Shown: positions 1-9,834 of the stretch, in pieces
Layout of the letters: every line of letters starts with the position of its first letter
How positions within the stretch are numbered: position 1 is the stretch's first letter
Assembly: GCA_937949615.1 (NCBI GenBank)
Contig: CALEDQ010000008.1
Location: 806,001 to 870,000, forward strand
Source of the DNA: an uncultured bacterium
GTDB lineage: Bacteria > Muiribacteriota > Ozemobacteria > Ozemobacterales > Ozemobacteraceae
Direction: 5' to 3'
DNA length: 64,000 nucleotides
Program-made: the position numbers and the translations under genes
Notes under the pieces: generated by a model
The model's input: the letters and a program-made list of their open reading frames with translations, nothing else
The model's database searches: none
What the model was told of the DNA's origin: nothing

Positions 1-728
1 AAACGATACGGAATTTTTAGCAAAAGCAAAAGAAAGTTCGTGTACATTCCGTTCGCGTCACAGCCACGAACGATTTCTCGGTTCAGAATTATTTTGCTAT
101 AGAGTCCACGACTGCTCACTCCACCGCTTCGCATTCTATTTATAACGCACGGGAAATGACGATAGTCAACTCCATGCCTCCAGAAGATTCTTACAAAAAA
201 TTCATAATCAGCCGCGATTTTATAATCGGTCTTGAATTTTCCATATTTTTCAAACACGCCACGCCGTAGAAAAGTAGCTGTATGTGGGGGCATTATACCA
301 AAGCGAAGCCACCAGGGCTTAAACCCAGGAACTGAATAATAGCGGGTCACCCTTTGCAAATTATCTGAATCGACAAAAACAAGATCGCCAAACACCACAG
401 AAGCATCTGTTTTGTCAAATTCCTCTATAACTCTAGTTAAAACATTGTCAGCAGAAAAAAAATCATCAGAATTCAAAAAACCTATTACGTCGCCGGTAGC
501 CACTGCCAAGCCCTTGTTCATTGCATCGTAAATTCCTTTATCCGGCTCTGATACGAAATGGGCAATTCTCTGACCGTAATTTTCGACCAGTTTACAAGTA
601 TTATCCTTACTGCCACCATCAATAACAACGTATTCAAGATTGCTGTAATCCTGCGACATAACAGAATCTATGCATTTACTTATAGTTTTTTCGCTATTGA
701 AGCAAACAGTAATGATTGTTACTTTCAT
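1..728 (-). CDS. Glycosyltransferase family 2 (partial, runs off window start)
   Basis: Inverting GT-A glycosyltransferase, probably adding one sugar to the polysaccharide repeat unit on the cytoplasmic membrane face. Reading the minus strand from ATG 728 gives an open frame of about 242 residues to the window edge. It starts MKVTIITVCFNSEKTI, has a DGGSKDNT nucleotide-binding turn near residues 37-44 and a NSDDF acidic (DxD-like) motif near 86-90, typical of the WcaA/WcaE-like GT2 group. Most family members are 240-300 residues, so little is missing. The start ATG overlaps the stop of the upstream epimerase (ATGA, 725-728), indicating translational coupling. Sugar donor and acceptor cannot be read from sequence. 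Confidence 0.9.
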   Translation of the reverse strand, partial: MKVTIITVCFNSEKTISKCIDSVMSQDYSNLEYVVIDGGSKDNTCKLVENYGQRIAHFVSEPDKGIYDAMNKGLAVATGDVIGFLNSDDFFSADNVLTRVIEEFDKTDASVVFGDLVFVDSDNLQRVTRYYSVPGFKPWWLRFGIMPPHTATFLRRGVFEKYGKFKTDYKIAADYEFFVRIFWRHGVDYRHFPCVINRMRSGGVSSRGLYSKIILNREIVRGCDANGMYTNFLLLLLKIPYR

Positions 729-1705
729 GCCTTTTTCTCGACATTTTCCAGAAACCATCTCGCAGTAGCTCTAATTCCATCAGCTTGAGAAAAGGGCAAT
801 TCTCCACAAACCGTTCTGGTTTCTGAGAGATCAAACACATAACTGGTTAAAATATTGTTCAGACGAAAAGAATTAAAAGGAAAACCAGAGAAACCAAGCT
901 TGTTGATCAAGTCACCAAATAAAGCTAACACCCTTACAAAAGCCTTCGGAAAGTCGGGAATGCGAGGAGAACCCATTTCTTCAGCAAGCCCATTGGCATA
1001 ATCGCGAAGAGACAGGGGTTCATAATCAGCCAGATAGAATGTCCGACCGTGAATTTTGTCAGCGGGAACTGTCAATAGCTTGAAGTACTGAAAGGCAATA
1101 TTTCCGGCATATGAATAAGACTTGTAAAGCTTGGATTTACCGCAATGAAAATACAGGCCCTTTCGAATCAAGTGCAATAGCCTTTGATAGTGAGCGCTCA
1201 TATGTGGCCCCCAAACCGTTGTAGGCCTGGCAATACACCATTCGGTCTTTCCACCATCCAGTTCAGATACCAATTTTTCAGTCAAAACTTTACTTTCACC
1301 ATATAAAGTGTTCGGACAGTAGTCCTGCATATTTTCTGGAATGTAACCCACTCTGCAAACCAGCTGAGAAGACGTATAGATAGCTCGTCTCACCGAACCG
1401 GCTTTTTCAACTGCCTGTAAAACGTTGCGTATGCCCTGAATATTAGCAGCATAGCCTGCAACACTCTCGGTTTCATCAAGGTCAGTTCTTGCAGCAAGAT
1501 GAATAAGTCCTTCTGGCAGGGCGCGGCAAAAAATCTCCTCCAGTCGTGAATAATCCAGAATGTCGCAATCAGCGTGAGTTAAGCCTTTTAATGAAAAATC
1601 CGGAGCCCTTTTGTCTACTCCAGTAATTTCATATCCCAATTCGCTCAAATAGCCGCAAACCCACCTGCCAATAAGGCCAGAACTTCCTGTAACAATAACT
1701 TTCAT
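725..1705 (-). CDS. NAD-dependent epimerase/dehydratase (extended SDR)
   Basis: Extended short-chain dehydrogenase acting on a nucleotide sugar. The Rossmann motif TGSSGLIG lies at residues 6-13, the catalytic region has TSSQ at 111-114 and the YxxxK pair (YGESK) at 135-139, and the total length of 326 residues is normal for the family. The C-terminal half is the variable substrate domain, so 4-epimerase, 4,6-dehydratase or reductase activity cannot be distinguished. It is separated from the upstream GT4 gene by 3 bases and overlaps the downstream GT2 by 4 bases, so it is an internal gene of the polysaccharide operon. Its likely role is to supply or modify one sugar-nucleotide precursor. Confidence 0.85.
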   Translation of the reverse strand: MKVIVTGSSGLIGRWVCGYLSELGYEITGVDKRAPDFSLKGLTHADCDILDYSRLEEIFCRALPEGLIHLAARTDLDETESVAGYAANIQGIRNVLQAVEKAGSVRRAIYTSSQLVCRVGYIPENMQDYCPNTLYGESKVLTEKLVSELDGGKTEWCIARPTTVWGPHMSAHYQRLLHLIRKGLYFHCGKSKLYKSYSYAGNIAFQYFKLLTVPADKIHGRTFYLADYEPLSLRDYANGLAEEMGSPRIPDFPKAFVRVLALFGDLINKLGFSGFPFNSFRLNNILTSYVFDLSETRTVCGELPFSQADGIRATARWFLENVEKKA

Positions 1706-1708
1706 TTC

Positions 1709-2935
1709 TCAGGCTTTCCTAACAATTAAGTTGTTTCTTTGAATTCCCTCGGTATAAGCCTCGATTACCCTGTCAGCAATACCGCTCCAGCTGTAATTTC
1801 TGGCCACAAAATCACGCCCAGAACGCCCCATTTCTCTAAGCATAGCATCGTTCCCAAGAAGACTGCGAATTTTTTGCCGCATGTTCTCACCATCTGTCGC
1901 AGCAACAATACCGCAACCGGCTTTTTCAACTTCCGGGAAATTACAACCAGGGGATATCATCACGGCAGTTTCGCTGGCAAGTGCCTCCAGAACCGCCATT
2001 GAAAATCCTTCAGCATCTGAAGGCAAACAAAAGAGATCTGCACGGGCAAGAAGTTTCTTCTTCTCATCACCTGTTACCATGCCCGGAAACATAATCCTAT
2101 TGATAATTCCTGCTTCACTGGCCCGCTCACGAAATTTCGCTTCAATCTTGAATTCGTCAGGGCCTGCCATAACCAGATAAGAATTTGGAAATTCGCTGCA
2201 AACGCTTATAAATGCTTCAATAAGTCGATCTGCGCCCTTTATCGGGTGCAAGCGGCCAAGAAACAGAATAACAGTAGAATCTGCCGGAAACCCTAAAATC
2301 TGCTCGGCACCCTCTCTGACCTGATATTTTTCAACATCTATCCCATTTGGGATTACACAGCATTTTGCACCGGGACACAAAGCCTGATAGCTTTTAACCT
2401 CTGCCTGGGTAAGTGCAAAAAGAGTCGTGGCATAACGTAAAATCGGTTTTTCAATAAACTTCAGGTAAAGTCGTTTTTTTAATGATCGAAAATTCAGACG
2501 GGCCGGGTCCAAAACGCCGCGTTGATGGTAAAACAAGGGTTTCATCGCCTTTTTTGCAGCTCTTGCGGCAGCATAGGTCGGATAAATAAAGGGTAAATGA
2601 GTATGAACGATATCAAAGTCGCTGACCCGGCTGTCTAATTGGATGCCCAGTTCCTTTGAATACAGAAATCCGATCGACTTTGTCAGATATGACGCAAAAG
2701 GCAAAAAATCTTTCAGCGCCTCATATCTTTTGAAATACCAGACTTCAACCCCATCAACATCGAGTGGGCAATTCACTGGCACGTCAAGGTCTTCATCCAA
2801 GTTACAATTGGTCGTAAAGACAGTAACTTCATGCCCTTTACGCGTAATGGCCTCAGCAAGAGAGGAAACCGAAATCACCGGCCCACCAATTTTGAAGGCC
2901 GGTTTATAACCATGCACAGTAAAAAGAATTTTCAA
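1709..2935 (-). CDS. Glycosyltransferase family 4 (group 1)
   Basis: Retaining GT-B glycosyltransferase of 408 residues. The N-terminal acceptor domain has the glycine-rich loop KIGGPVISVSS (about 15-25). The C-terminal donor domain has the GRLHPIKG loop (227-234) and the EX7E signature AEGFSMAVLE (308-317), which binds the nucleotide-sugar. No membrane segment is evident, so it is a cytosolic or peripheral enzyme assembling the lipid-linked repeat. It lies between an amidotransferase (24 bases upstream) and an epimerase (3 bases downstream). Donor specificity is unknown. Confidence 0.9.
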   Translation of the reverse strand: MKILFTVHGYKPAFKIGGPVISVSSLAEAITRKGHEVTVFTTNCNLDEDLDVPVNCPLDVDGVEVWYFKRYEALKDFLPFASYLTKSIGFLYSKELGIQLDSRVSDFDIVHTHLPFIYPTYAAARAAKKAMKPLFYHQRGVLDPARLNFRSLKKRLYLKFIEKPILRYATTLFALTQAEVKSYQALCPGAKCCVIPNGIDVEKYQVREGAEQILGFPADSTVILFLGRLHPIKGADRLIEAFISVCSEFPNSYLVMAGPDEFKIEAKFRERASEAGIINRIMFPGMVTGDEKKKLLARADLFCLPSDAEGFSMAVLEALASETAVMISPGCNFPEVEKAGCGIVAATDGENMRQKIRSLLGNDAMLREMGRSGRDFVARNYSWSGIADRVIEAYTEGIQRNNLIVRKA

Positions 2936-2959
2936 ACTATAACCCTTTCAACAAAGGCC

Positions 2960-4828
2960 TCAAAGAGACACCTGATAATGCTTTCGCCAGAGTTCGAAAA
3001 TGGTAAGGGCGAAAAGTCGCTCAGTGTTTCGCAGCCCCATTTGTTGCCATTTCCATAGCGACTCAACCATCTCTCTGTTGAATACGCAATGCTTATCAAA
3101 TAAAACTTCTTTGAAAAAATGCCCCCATTCTCCGCTTAACCAGTCTTTGAGAGGAATAATGAACCCTTGTTTCCTTGTAATATCGAGGTTGGCCGGCAAC
3201 AAATCCCGGCACAAACTTTTCAGGAGAATTTTTCGATCAGATCTCGTTGCTCGAAGAGCATCCGGAACCTCCCCAAAGGCGAATTCAATTATGCTATGGT
3301 CAAGAAAAGGTGCGCGCATTTCGAGAGAGTTCAGCATACTTGTTCGATCAACCTTAACCAGAATGTTGTCGGGAAGATATGTTAGAAAATCAATCAGCAT
3401 AGCGCTGCCAGCAACTCCATATTCAGGCCGATACAAGCCTTGCTTGACTTTTTCCGGCATAAAAGATCCGGCCTCTGACATTGTTGCATGGCCTTTAAGG
3501 AGAGACTCCCTTGGTCGCCTATCAAACAGCACGTTAAAGTAATTAATGGAATTACATAAATCATCGCTCAATCCCATTAGATTAGTTCTGCCCTTCAAGC
3601 CAACCGGTAAAAAACTTTCGGCAATTTTCGAGATTCCGCTTCTGAAAAATGCCGGGCAGCAGGATCTAAAAATTTGTTGATTTTGCAACCAGCTATAGGT
3701 TGGGTAACCACCAAAAAGTTCATCGCCACCATCGCCACCGAGAGCGACAGTACAATATTGCTTTACCAGCTTTGCGACCATGTAGGTCGGAACCATCGAT
3801 GAGTCGGCAATCGGTTCATCAAATTGAGCGGCCAGTTCGGGAAGAATATCTGCAGAAGCCTGTGAAGCTTCAAGAACCGTATGCTGCGTAGAAAAATGTC
3901 TGGCAACAATTTTTGCATACATTGATTCATCATACTCTTTGTGACCAGGAAAAGAGACGGTAAAAGTTCTTAGATTTGTCGCACCACCAGAAGCAGCCAC
4001 AGCAGTAATCAAACTTGAGTCTACCCCGCCGCTCAGCAATATACCAAGCGGAACATCGGCAATCATCTGTCGTTGCACCGATGTTTTCAACATTTCCAAC
4101 AATCTGCCTTTTAATTCCTCGGCATCACACAAGGCTTTATGATCGGGATTGGGGATAGACCAATATCTCCAGATTTTCCTTTCCCAGGTTTCGCAGTCAA
4201 TCTCCATTGCATGCGCAGGGGGCACTTTGTTAACACCCGACAAGATACACATCTCGCCCGGCACATACCCATAGCATAGGTAACTCGAAAGCGCCTCATG
4301 GCTTATTCTTCTTGAGAAACCAGGAATGCTCATAATTGCTTTAAGCTCTGAGGCAAAAACAAAATTGCCGCGTGAGAAGCTATAAAACAATGGCTTTTCA
4401 CCAGCCCTGTCCCTCGCCAGAAAAAGCACTTTTCGTCTCTGATCATAGATACAAAAAGAGAACGCACCGTGGATTCTGGTAAGGCAATCCGGCCCCCAGA
4501 CCTTGAAAGCTTCTAAAAGGACTTCTGTATCGCTTTCCGAGTTAAACTGGCAACCCAGATTTTCCAACTGTGTCTTTAAATCTTTATAGTTATAGATTTC
4601 ACCATTAAAAACAATGCAGAAGTGTTTTGTACTGTCAACCATTGGTTGCGAAGCCGATTTAGTCAGGTCGATAATTGCCAGGCGCCTATGACCCAGTCCC
4701 ACTGTGGAATCCGGAGATAACCACACCCCCGAACCATCTGGGCCGCGATGATTCATTGAGGCAATCATTTTTTCTATGATATCGCGAGAAATTTGATTAA
4801 ATGTGGCGACTCCGGCTATACCACACAT
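2960..4828 (-). CDS. asnB: Asparagine-synthase-type glutamine amidotransferase (first copy)
   Basis: Two-domain glutamine-dependent amidotransferase of about 622 residues. I place the start at ATG 4828, giving MCGIAGV, because the class II glutaminase nucleophile must be Cys2; an in-frame upstream ATG would bury it. The N-terminal domain has the expected HRRLAIIDL, FNGEIYN and SDTEVL motifs, and the synthetase domain has the PPi-loop SGGVDS near 266-271. The family includes true asparagine synthase, but copies inside polysaccharide clusters often amidate uronic acids or belong to exosortase-type loci. A second copy lies at 6876-8759 and a uronic-acid-forming dehydrogenase at 13393-14868, so I infer sugar amidation, unproven. 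Confidence 0.88.
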   Translation of the reverse strand: MCGIAGVATFNQISRDIIEKMIASMNHRGPDGSGVWLSPDSTVGLGHRRLAIIDLTKSASQPMVDSTKHFCIVFNGEIYNYKDLKTQLENLGCQFNSESDTEVLLEAFKVWGPDCLTRIHGAFSFCIYDQRRKVLFLARDRAGEKPLFYSFSRGNFVFASELKAIMSIPGFSRRISHEALSSYLCYGYVPGEMCILSGVNKVPPAHAMEIDCETWERKIWRYWSIPNPDHKALCDAEELKGRLLEMLKTSVQRQMIADVPLGILLSGGVDSSLITAVAASGGATNLRTFTVSFPGHKEYDESMYAKIVARHFSTQHTVLEASQASADILPELAAQFDEPIADSSMVPTYMVAKLVKQYCTVALGGDGGDELFGGYPTYSWLQNQQIFRSCCPAFFRSGISKIAESFLPVGLKGRTNLMGLSDDLCNSINYFNVLFDRRPRESLLKGHATMSEAGSFMPEKVKQGLYRPEYGVAGSAMLIDFLTYLPDNILVKVDRTSMLNSLEMRAPFLDHSIIEFAFGEVPDALRATRSDRKILLKSLCRDLLPANLDITRKQGFIIPLKDWLSGEWGHFFKEVLFDKHCVFNREMVESLWKWQQMGLRNTERLFALTIFELWRKHYQVSL

Positions 4829-4852
4829 ATTTGACTCCGCTTCTGTCAAGAA

Positions 4853-5794
4853 CTATGGCTTTACCGCCTGAATAAAAGCACCACTTGTCGTAAGATCATC
4901 TTCTGTCATTGCCCTGAATCTTGGAGCAAGTTGAGATTTGTTGTATACGGACGGTTGCTTGACTAAAATTTCGTTAACCAGCTTGAAACCTTGCACATCC
5001 AACAGTTTTCGATGTACCGAATACGGCTGACGGTTCAAAAGATATGGCCTTCTCCCGCGGATCAGCTTCCAAAGTAAATCTGGTAACGCCCAATGTCCAT
5101 TCCATGCGTCAGTTAAACCATGACTTTTAAAATCGATCTGATGCGAAATGAATCCTTCAGGCTTCAGCCATTCATTCATTGCCAGGTAGGCCCCATCCAG
5201 GTCATCAACGTGCTCAAGAACCGCCTGAGAGAGGATCATATCGAGAGACCCTTTTTGTATAAGGTCGGCACGCTGCCATGGGGCTATGTAGCAAATTACC
5301 GCATCTTTTTCTTTTATGTTTTTCAAAGCCTCAACTATTCTATCAATGCGTGCCTGAGCCAGGGTTTCAGTAAGAATCTGATCTGTTAAAATTTCAGCCG
5401 GAAAAGCATGACTCTTCAACTGAGGTTTTATATTGGCGAATTCTGACTCAGACGGAATATCAGCACGGTTTCGAAAAAGAACGATCAGCTCATGAAAAAT
5501 TTCCAGATTTTTTTCTGATGCCGCGTGTTCGACCGCATCCAGCCCGACATAGGTTTCGGCTCCAGATAAAAGCGCAGCAAGGCCTATACCAAGAGAGTCT
5601 CCTGGGCCAAGTTCACCAATTCGCGCAGGCATCCCATCTTTCAACAAGCCATTTTCAGAAGCCCAGACCAGGTGACGCAACCAGACAGAATAACAATATT
5701 TAGCCGAGTTTGTCCCACCAGTCCCTTTTGCATGAAAAAAAGACAAACCCGGTAAAAAAGTTGAAATTCCGTAAAAAAGCTGCTTAAGGTTCAT
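4853..5794 (-). CDS. Class I SAM-dependent methyltransferase-like protein
   Basis: About 313 residues from the preferred ATG at 5794 (MNLKQLFYG). That start overlaps the upstream GT4 stop as ATGA; a longer frame to 5848 would overlap the GT4 gene by 58 bases. The Rossmann SAM-binding motif is GELGPGDSLG at about residues 60-69. A second typical stretch, SQAVLEHVDDLDGAY, corresponds to the region after motif II, followed by a carboxylate-rich strand. The 'LEHV' signature is shared by Methyltransf_11/23-type proteins. It probably methylates a sugar or small molecule of the surface polysaccharide, though the acceptor is unknown. It is one of four methyltransferase-like genes in this operon. Confidence 0.75.
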   Translation of the reverse strand: MNLKQLFYGISTFLPGLSFFHAKGTGGTNSAKYCYSVWLRHLVWASENGLLKDGMPARIGELGPGDSLGIGLAALLSGAETYVGLDAVEHAASEKNLEIFHELIVLFRNRADIPSESEFANIKPQLKSHAFPAEILTDQILTETLAQARIDRIVEALKNIKEKDAVICYIAPWQRADLIQKGSLDMILSQAVLEHVDDLDGAYLAMNEWLKPEGFISHQIDFKSHGLTDAWNGHWALPDLLWKLIRGRRPYLLNRQPYSVHRKLLDVQGFKLVNEILVKQPSVYNKSQLAPRFRAMTEDDLTTSGAFIQAVKP

Positions 5795-6873
5795 AAAATT
5801 GAAAAATACGCTTTCTCGTAATTTTTTGCCATTGCTTCCACATCCCATTTTTGAACTTTCTCAAACGCGCTTTTGGCTCTCAGCCTTGCATTAACAGGAT
5901 TACTCAAAATATTCATTATAGCATCTGAAACTTGCTGTATGTTTGCAGGATCAACAAAAAGAGCGCTATTTTCATCAAGAATTTCCCGATGTGCGGGGAT
6001 ATCGGAAACAATTAATGGGCATTCACACGCCATTGCTTCAAGAACCGTATTAGGACACCCCTCAAAGGCACTTAAAGAAATATATGCCTCTGAAGATTTC
6101 ATCAATTGCCAGACAATATCAGCCTCTCTTTTGCCAAGAAATTGGACTCTCTTCCCCAAAGAGTGATTTTCACATATTTCCAGCAACTCGCCAGATTGAG
6201 GGCCATCGCCACAAATAGCTAAGCCAAATTCTATGTTATTTTGCAACGAAATAACCGCAGACAAAAGGCTTTTGAGATTTTTGTTCCCTGTTGCGTCGCG
6301 AGTTAATCGTCCAACGGATAAAAAAAAAGGTATAACCAAACCTTCAACGCATTTTTCATTATTTCTGGAAATACTCGCGATAGCCTTCAAAGGAACACCG
6401 TTTCTCACGACACAAAGCCTTTTTTCCTGAACTATAGGCTTCCAATAATTATTTCCGTTTTCTGAATTAGAAATTATTTTCGCAGCATAAGACGCTAAAA
6501 ATGCTCTGGTTCCAAATTTAATAGTTGGCGGGTATGCATCTTTAGAGCTCGGCTCGCGCAGGACCCATGGAATTCCAAGCCAGCAGGATATAATGCCACC
6601 GATAATATCCATCTGCATAATCCATGTGTTGATTAGATCCGGCTGGATTTCTTTTGTAATTCTATACGTTTGCCAGAACAAGAATGGATCAAAATTGGAA
6701 CTGGCATCAATTTTATGTAAAACCACCCCTGGAAGATCCAAACTTCCTGAAGCTCGCTGATGATAAATTACATGAACTTCATGGCCAAGTTTCACAAGAG
6801 CCGGCGCTAGATAGCATAACTGCCGCTCCGCTCCTCCGCCATTCAATCTGTGTATTAAATGCAGAATTTTCAT
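5791..6873 (-). CDS. Glycosyltransferase family 4 (group 1)
   Basis: GT-B retaining glycosyltransferase of about 360 residues. I chose ATG 6873 (MKILHLIHRLNGGG) because GT4 proteins begin at this strand, it is two bases after the upstream stop, and the longer frame to 6900 would run into the amidotransferase gene. The N-terminal GGGAERQ loop is characteristic of the WcaL/WbaZ-like group. The C-terminal donor site has the GRLTRD loop and the EX7E motif FEGCPNTVLE. It sits between amidotransferase copy two and the methyltransferase, tightly spaced on both sides. It is probably one of the repeat-unit transferases. Confidence 0.9.
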   Translation of the reverse strand: MKILHLIHRLNGGGAERQLCYLAPALVKLGHEVHVIYHQRASGSLDLPGVVLHKIDASSNFDPFLFWQTYRITKEIQPDLINTWIMQMDIIGGIISCWLGIPWVLREPSSKDAYPPTIKFGTRAFLASYAAKIISNSENGNNYWKPIVQEKRLCVVRNGVPLKAIASISRNNEKCVEGLVIPFFLSVGRLTRDATGNKNLKSLLSAVISLQNNIEFGLAICGDGPQSGELLEICENHSLGKRVQFLGKREADIVWQLMKSSEAYISLSAFEGCPNTVLEAMACECPLIVSDIPAHREILDENSALFVDPANIQQVSDAIMNILSNPVNARLRAKSAFEKVQKWDVEAMAKNYEKAYFSIL

Positions 6874-6875
6874 AA

Positions 6876-8759
6876 TTAGTCTATGAATTCCCGAAACCAC
6901 AATTCAAGAAACATTAAAGCCCACAGCCTATTTGACCAATCCCTGCTGCCAGCAAGATGCTCCTGAACCATTTTTTGGATACCCTTGTTCTCAAACAAAC
7001 CACGTTTCTGGAACCTGTCGCTCAACAACGAATCTTTAAGGATTCCAGAGAGATCTTTTCTCAACCAGCGGGCTAAGGGAATAGAAAAACCTGTTTTAGG
7101 CTTTTGCATTAGAGCTTCAGGCAACAGATTCTTAACTGCTTTCCTCAAAATTAATTTTCCTCCACTCCGATCTCTTTTCATAGACGAAGGAATGGTAGCC
7201 GCAAATTCTATTAATTTGTGGTCCAGGAAAGGAGATCTAACCTCAAGGCTACAAGCCATTGAAGCAATATCAGTCTTGACCATCAAACAATCTGGAAGGT
7301 AAAAGTTTTGATCATGCCTCATTAGCCATGCCAATTCATCTTCACCAGAAATAAATGGAAAATCTAAAAGACCATTTCGCGGAAAATGCGATTTTAGAAT
7401 ACTCTTGAAAAAATCAGAATAAAGAAAGTCCTTTTCTTCGTTTTTTATTGTTGTTCCAAACAAGTCTCTACGGGCTTTAACATCTTGAGCGCAAAACATT
7501 TGAACAGCTCTTGCTGCGCGAGCTGTAAAATTGGTGGGTCCCAAAACAGCAAGAATTTTTTCGCTTAACCTGCCAAATTTATTCTTTATAAAGGGGGGTA
7601 AAAAATCAAATCGGTTCCAAGATAAGATGGACCCGTAGTTGTCGTATCCTCCAAAAGATTCATCACCGCCATCACCGCTCAAGGCAACTGCGACAAATTT
7701 TCGGGTCATTTTTGCAACATAATAAGAAGGCAAAGCTGAAGAGTCAGCAAAAGGCTCATTGTAATGCCGAACCAGTAAGGGAAGAATCTCTGCAGCCTCT
7801 GGGCGAACTACCAATTCGTGATGTTCAGTTCCATACATTGCTGCCAAAAGTTTTGCATAAGGCAACTCGTTAAACTCCTGGTCTTCAAAACCGATCGAAA
7901 AGGTCTTTATTGGCTTGTTACTTTCCTGCGCCATCAATGCAACAACGGTCGCAGAATCAATACCTCCACTTAAAAACGCCCCCAATGGAACATCGGCAAC
8001 CATTCTTAACTTAACAGATTCTTTTAGTCGAACGAGAAGTTCGTTTTCAATTTCTTCCTCGGAGGCATTGTTAAATGCCACTTTAGGCGGAACCCAGTAT
8101 CTTTCGACCCGCTCTTTTCCATCCAATCCCAAAATCATAAAATGACCTGGCGGTAACCGTTTGATTCCTTCAAAAGCTGTTTCCGGGCTAGGAATATAAG
8201 AAAAACTCAAATAGTTATCGATTGCAAGAAGATTAGGCTTCGCATGAATTTCTGGATCTTTTAAAATTGCTTTGATTTCAGAACCAAAAATGAAGCCTGT
8301 AGCGGTAATTGCATAGCAGAACGGCTTTTTCCCAAGCCGGTCACGCGCGCAAAACAATCTTTGGAGTTGTTGATCGTATAAAGCGAAAGCAAACATTCCT
8401 CTCAATTTCTCGAGACATTGTTCCCCGTATTCTTCATAAAGATGAATAATTACCTCTGTATCTGAGTCTGTCGAAAATCGATGGCCCAAAGTTCTAAGTT
8501 CTGAACGCAACTCACGGAAATTGTATATTTCTCCATTAAAAACCATCCAGATAGTTTGATCTTCATTGCACAAAGGGGGGCACGCAGATTTAGCAAGGTC
8601 AATAATTGTTAAGCGCCTTTGACCGAGCCCAATGTGGGGAGCAACAAAAATTCCTTCATCATCAGGGCCTCGATACTCGATTGTCTTGCACATGGCATGA
8701 ATTAAATTTCTATCAGGAACAGACCAGCTGAAATTAAATCTACCGCAAATGCCACACAT
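6876..8759 (-). CDS. asnB: Asparagine-synthase-type glutamine amidotransferase (second copy)
   Basis: 627-residue amidotransferase beginning directly MCGICGRF, so Cys2 is correctly placed as nucleophile. QRRLTIIDL, FNGEIYN and SDTEVI complete the glutaminase site. The synthetase domain carries SGGIDS at 264-269 and the SGDGGDESFGGY motif further on. Both domains look intact. It is a divergent paralogue of 2960-4828, not a recent duplication: motifs are shared but most surrounding residues differ. Two copies in one polysaccharide operon, with a UDP-sugar 6-dehydrogenase present, suggest amidation of two different uronic acids or two positions; free asparagine synthesis remains possible. Confidence 0.88.
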   Translation of the reverse strand: MCGICGRFNFSWSVPDRNLIHAMCKTIEYRGPDDEGIFVAPHIGLGQRRLTIIDLAKSACPPLCNEDQTIWMVFNGEIYNFRELRSELRTLGHRFSTDSDTEVIIHLYEEYGEQCLEKLRGMFAFALYDQQLQRLFCARDRLGKKPFCYAITATGFIFGSEIKAILKDPEIHAKPNLLAIDNYLSFSYIPSPETAFEGIKRLPPGHFMILGLDGKERVERYWVPPKVAFNNASEEEIENELLVRLKESVKLRMVADVPLGAFLSGGIDSATVVALMAQESNKPIKTFSIGFEDQEFNELPYAKLLAAMYGTEHHELVVRPEAAEILPLLVRHYNEPFADSSALPSYYVAKMTRKFVAVALSGDGGDESFGGYDNYGSILSWNRFDFLPPFIKNKFGRLSEKILAVLGPTNFTARAARAVQMFCAQDVKARRDLFGTTIKNEEKDFLYSDFFKSILKSHFPRNGLLDFPFISGEDELAWLMRHDQNFYLPDCLMVKTDIASMACSLEVRSPFLDHKLIEFAATIPSSMKRDRSGGKLILRKAVKNLLPEALMQKPKTGFSIPLARWLRKDLSGILKDSLLSDRFQKRGLFENKGIQKMVQEHLAGSRDWSNRLWALMFLELWFREFID

Positions 8760-8777
8760 GTTATTTCTTTTCTCCGC

Positions 8778-9833
8778 TTAGCGGTTATTCAAATTTCTTG
8801 AAAAGATTTCATAAAGCCGATAAAGAAGATTGGAGATCCTATAGTCTTTCTGGACTCTTCGGAAACCATTCAAAGCAATTTGTTTGCGAGCAGATTCATT
8901 GGATAGAAAAAACTTAATTTTCCCTATTAGATCTTCAGCGTCATTATAACCTACAATCTCTTCGTCAGGTCTGAAAAAGCTCGAAAGAAATTCCCCTCCA
9001 TCAGAAATTTGCATTACTCCGTTTGCAGGCAGGTCAAATAACCGATAGCTCCCCACTGTGTAGTCCCCGCGGTTGTGAATGTTAATGCCTATTTTTGCCC
9101 TTTGATACATTGCAACATACTGGTCAAAAGGCATGGGTGATACCCATCCAGGAAAACCAAAACAAGCATTAAAATAAAAATTCTTCTTCCAGTCCGACAA
9201 CCCAAATAGCACCATTTTTCGTCCGAAAACACGTTTTATTTTCGCAAGCAAAGGCATTTTATTCAAATGCAAAGCTCCAACAAAAATAATATCAATATCT
9301 CGATAGCCGTCTAATATATTATTTTCCGATTTTGTGCGGTCACACATTGCATCAAAAGACCCTAATGGCCAAAAATCGGCATGCTTAACGCCGCAATAAC
9401 GTAGTTTATCCTCCATGTTAATTTCCCGACTGTATGCTGGGCTGTGATACAAAACATGATCATAGGCGTGAAGATATGCAAAGTCCCTATCATAAGCGCT
9501 GATTGGGCCATCAGCAATTCTAAGAGCTTTATAGATCTTTAAATTTCGCAAAAATTCTGGGTGGTATGGAGGGCAATTGTCAACAAGCAATACATCTGCC
9601 TTAAGTTCATCAATTTTTGTCTCTATCGATTGATACAGCTTCAATAAGCTCTCGTTTTTCTCGAAAAACAAGTTATCCAGCAGCTGAGCTCTGAGATATC
9701 TGTTAGGATTCAAAAAAACACCGTGATTAAACGGGAAAAAGACGATCTTTTCGTTTGAAGCGGCAGCAATTTCGCGGCTCCAGTATTCAGCTTCAAAACC
9801 ATTCTTGTTAAAAGAATACAGAACTTTTATCAA
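8778..9833 (-). CDS. CgeB-like glycosyltransferase
   Basis: 351-residue protein resembling the CgeB/Glyco_trans_1_2 group of GT-B enzymes. The N-terminal half contains KADVLLVDNCPPYHPEF, and the C-terminal half has DIDIIFVGALH followed by the family-typical segment YQRAKIGINIHN and SYRLFDLPANGVM. The last stretch is the CgeB counterpart of the EX7E region, in which a bleached or grey-listed protein pattern replaces the usual double glutamate. No signal peptide or membrane helix is visible. It lies 18 bases upstream of amidotransferase copy two and 1 base after the methyltransferase gene. Its likely role is transfer of one repeat-unit sugar. Confidence 0.75.
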   Translation of the reverse strand: MIKVLYSFNKNGFEAEYWSREIAAASNEKIVFFPFNHGVFLNPNRYLRAQLLDNLFFEKNESLLKLYQSIETKIDELKADVLLVDNCPPYHPEFLRNLKIYKALRIADGPISAYDRDFAYLHAYDHVLYHSPAYSREINMEDKLRYCGVKHADFWPLGSFDAMCDRTKSENNILDGYRDIDIIFVGALHLNKMPLLAKIKRVFGRKMVLFGLSDWKKNFYFNACFGFPGWVSPMPFDQYVAMYQRAKIGINIHNRGDYTVGSYRLFDLPANGVMQISDGGEFLSSFFRPDEEIVGYNDAEDLIGKIKFFLSNESARKQIALNGFRRVQKDYRISNLLYRLYEIFSRNLNNR

Positions 9834-9834
9834 C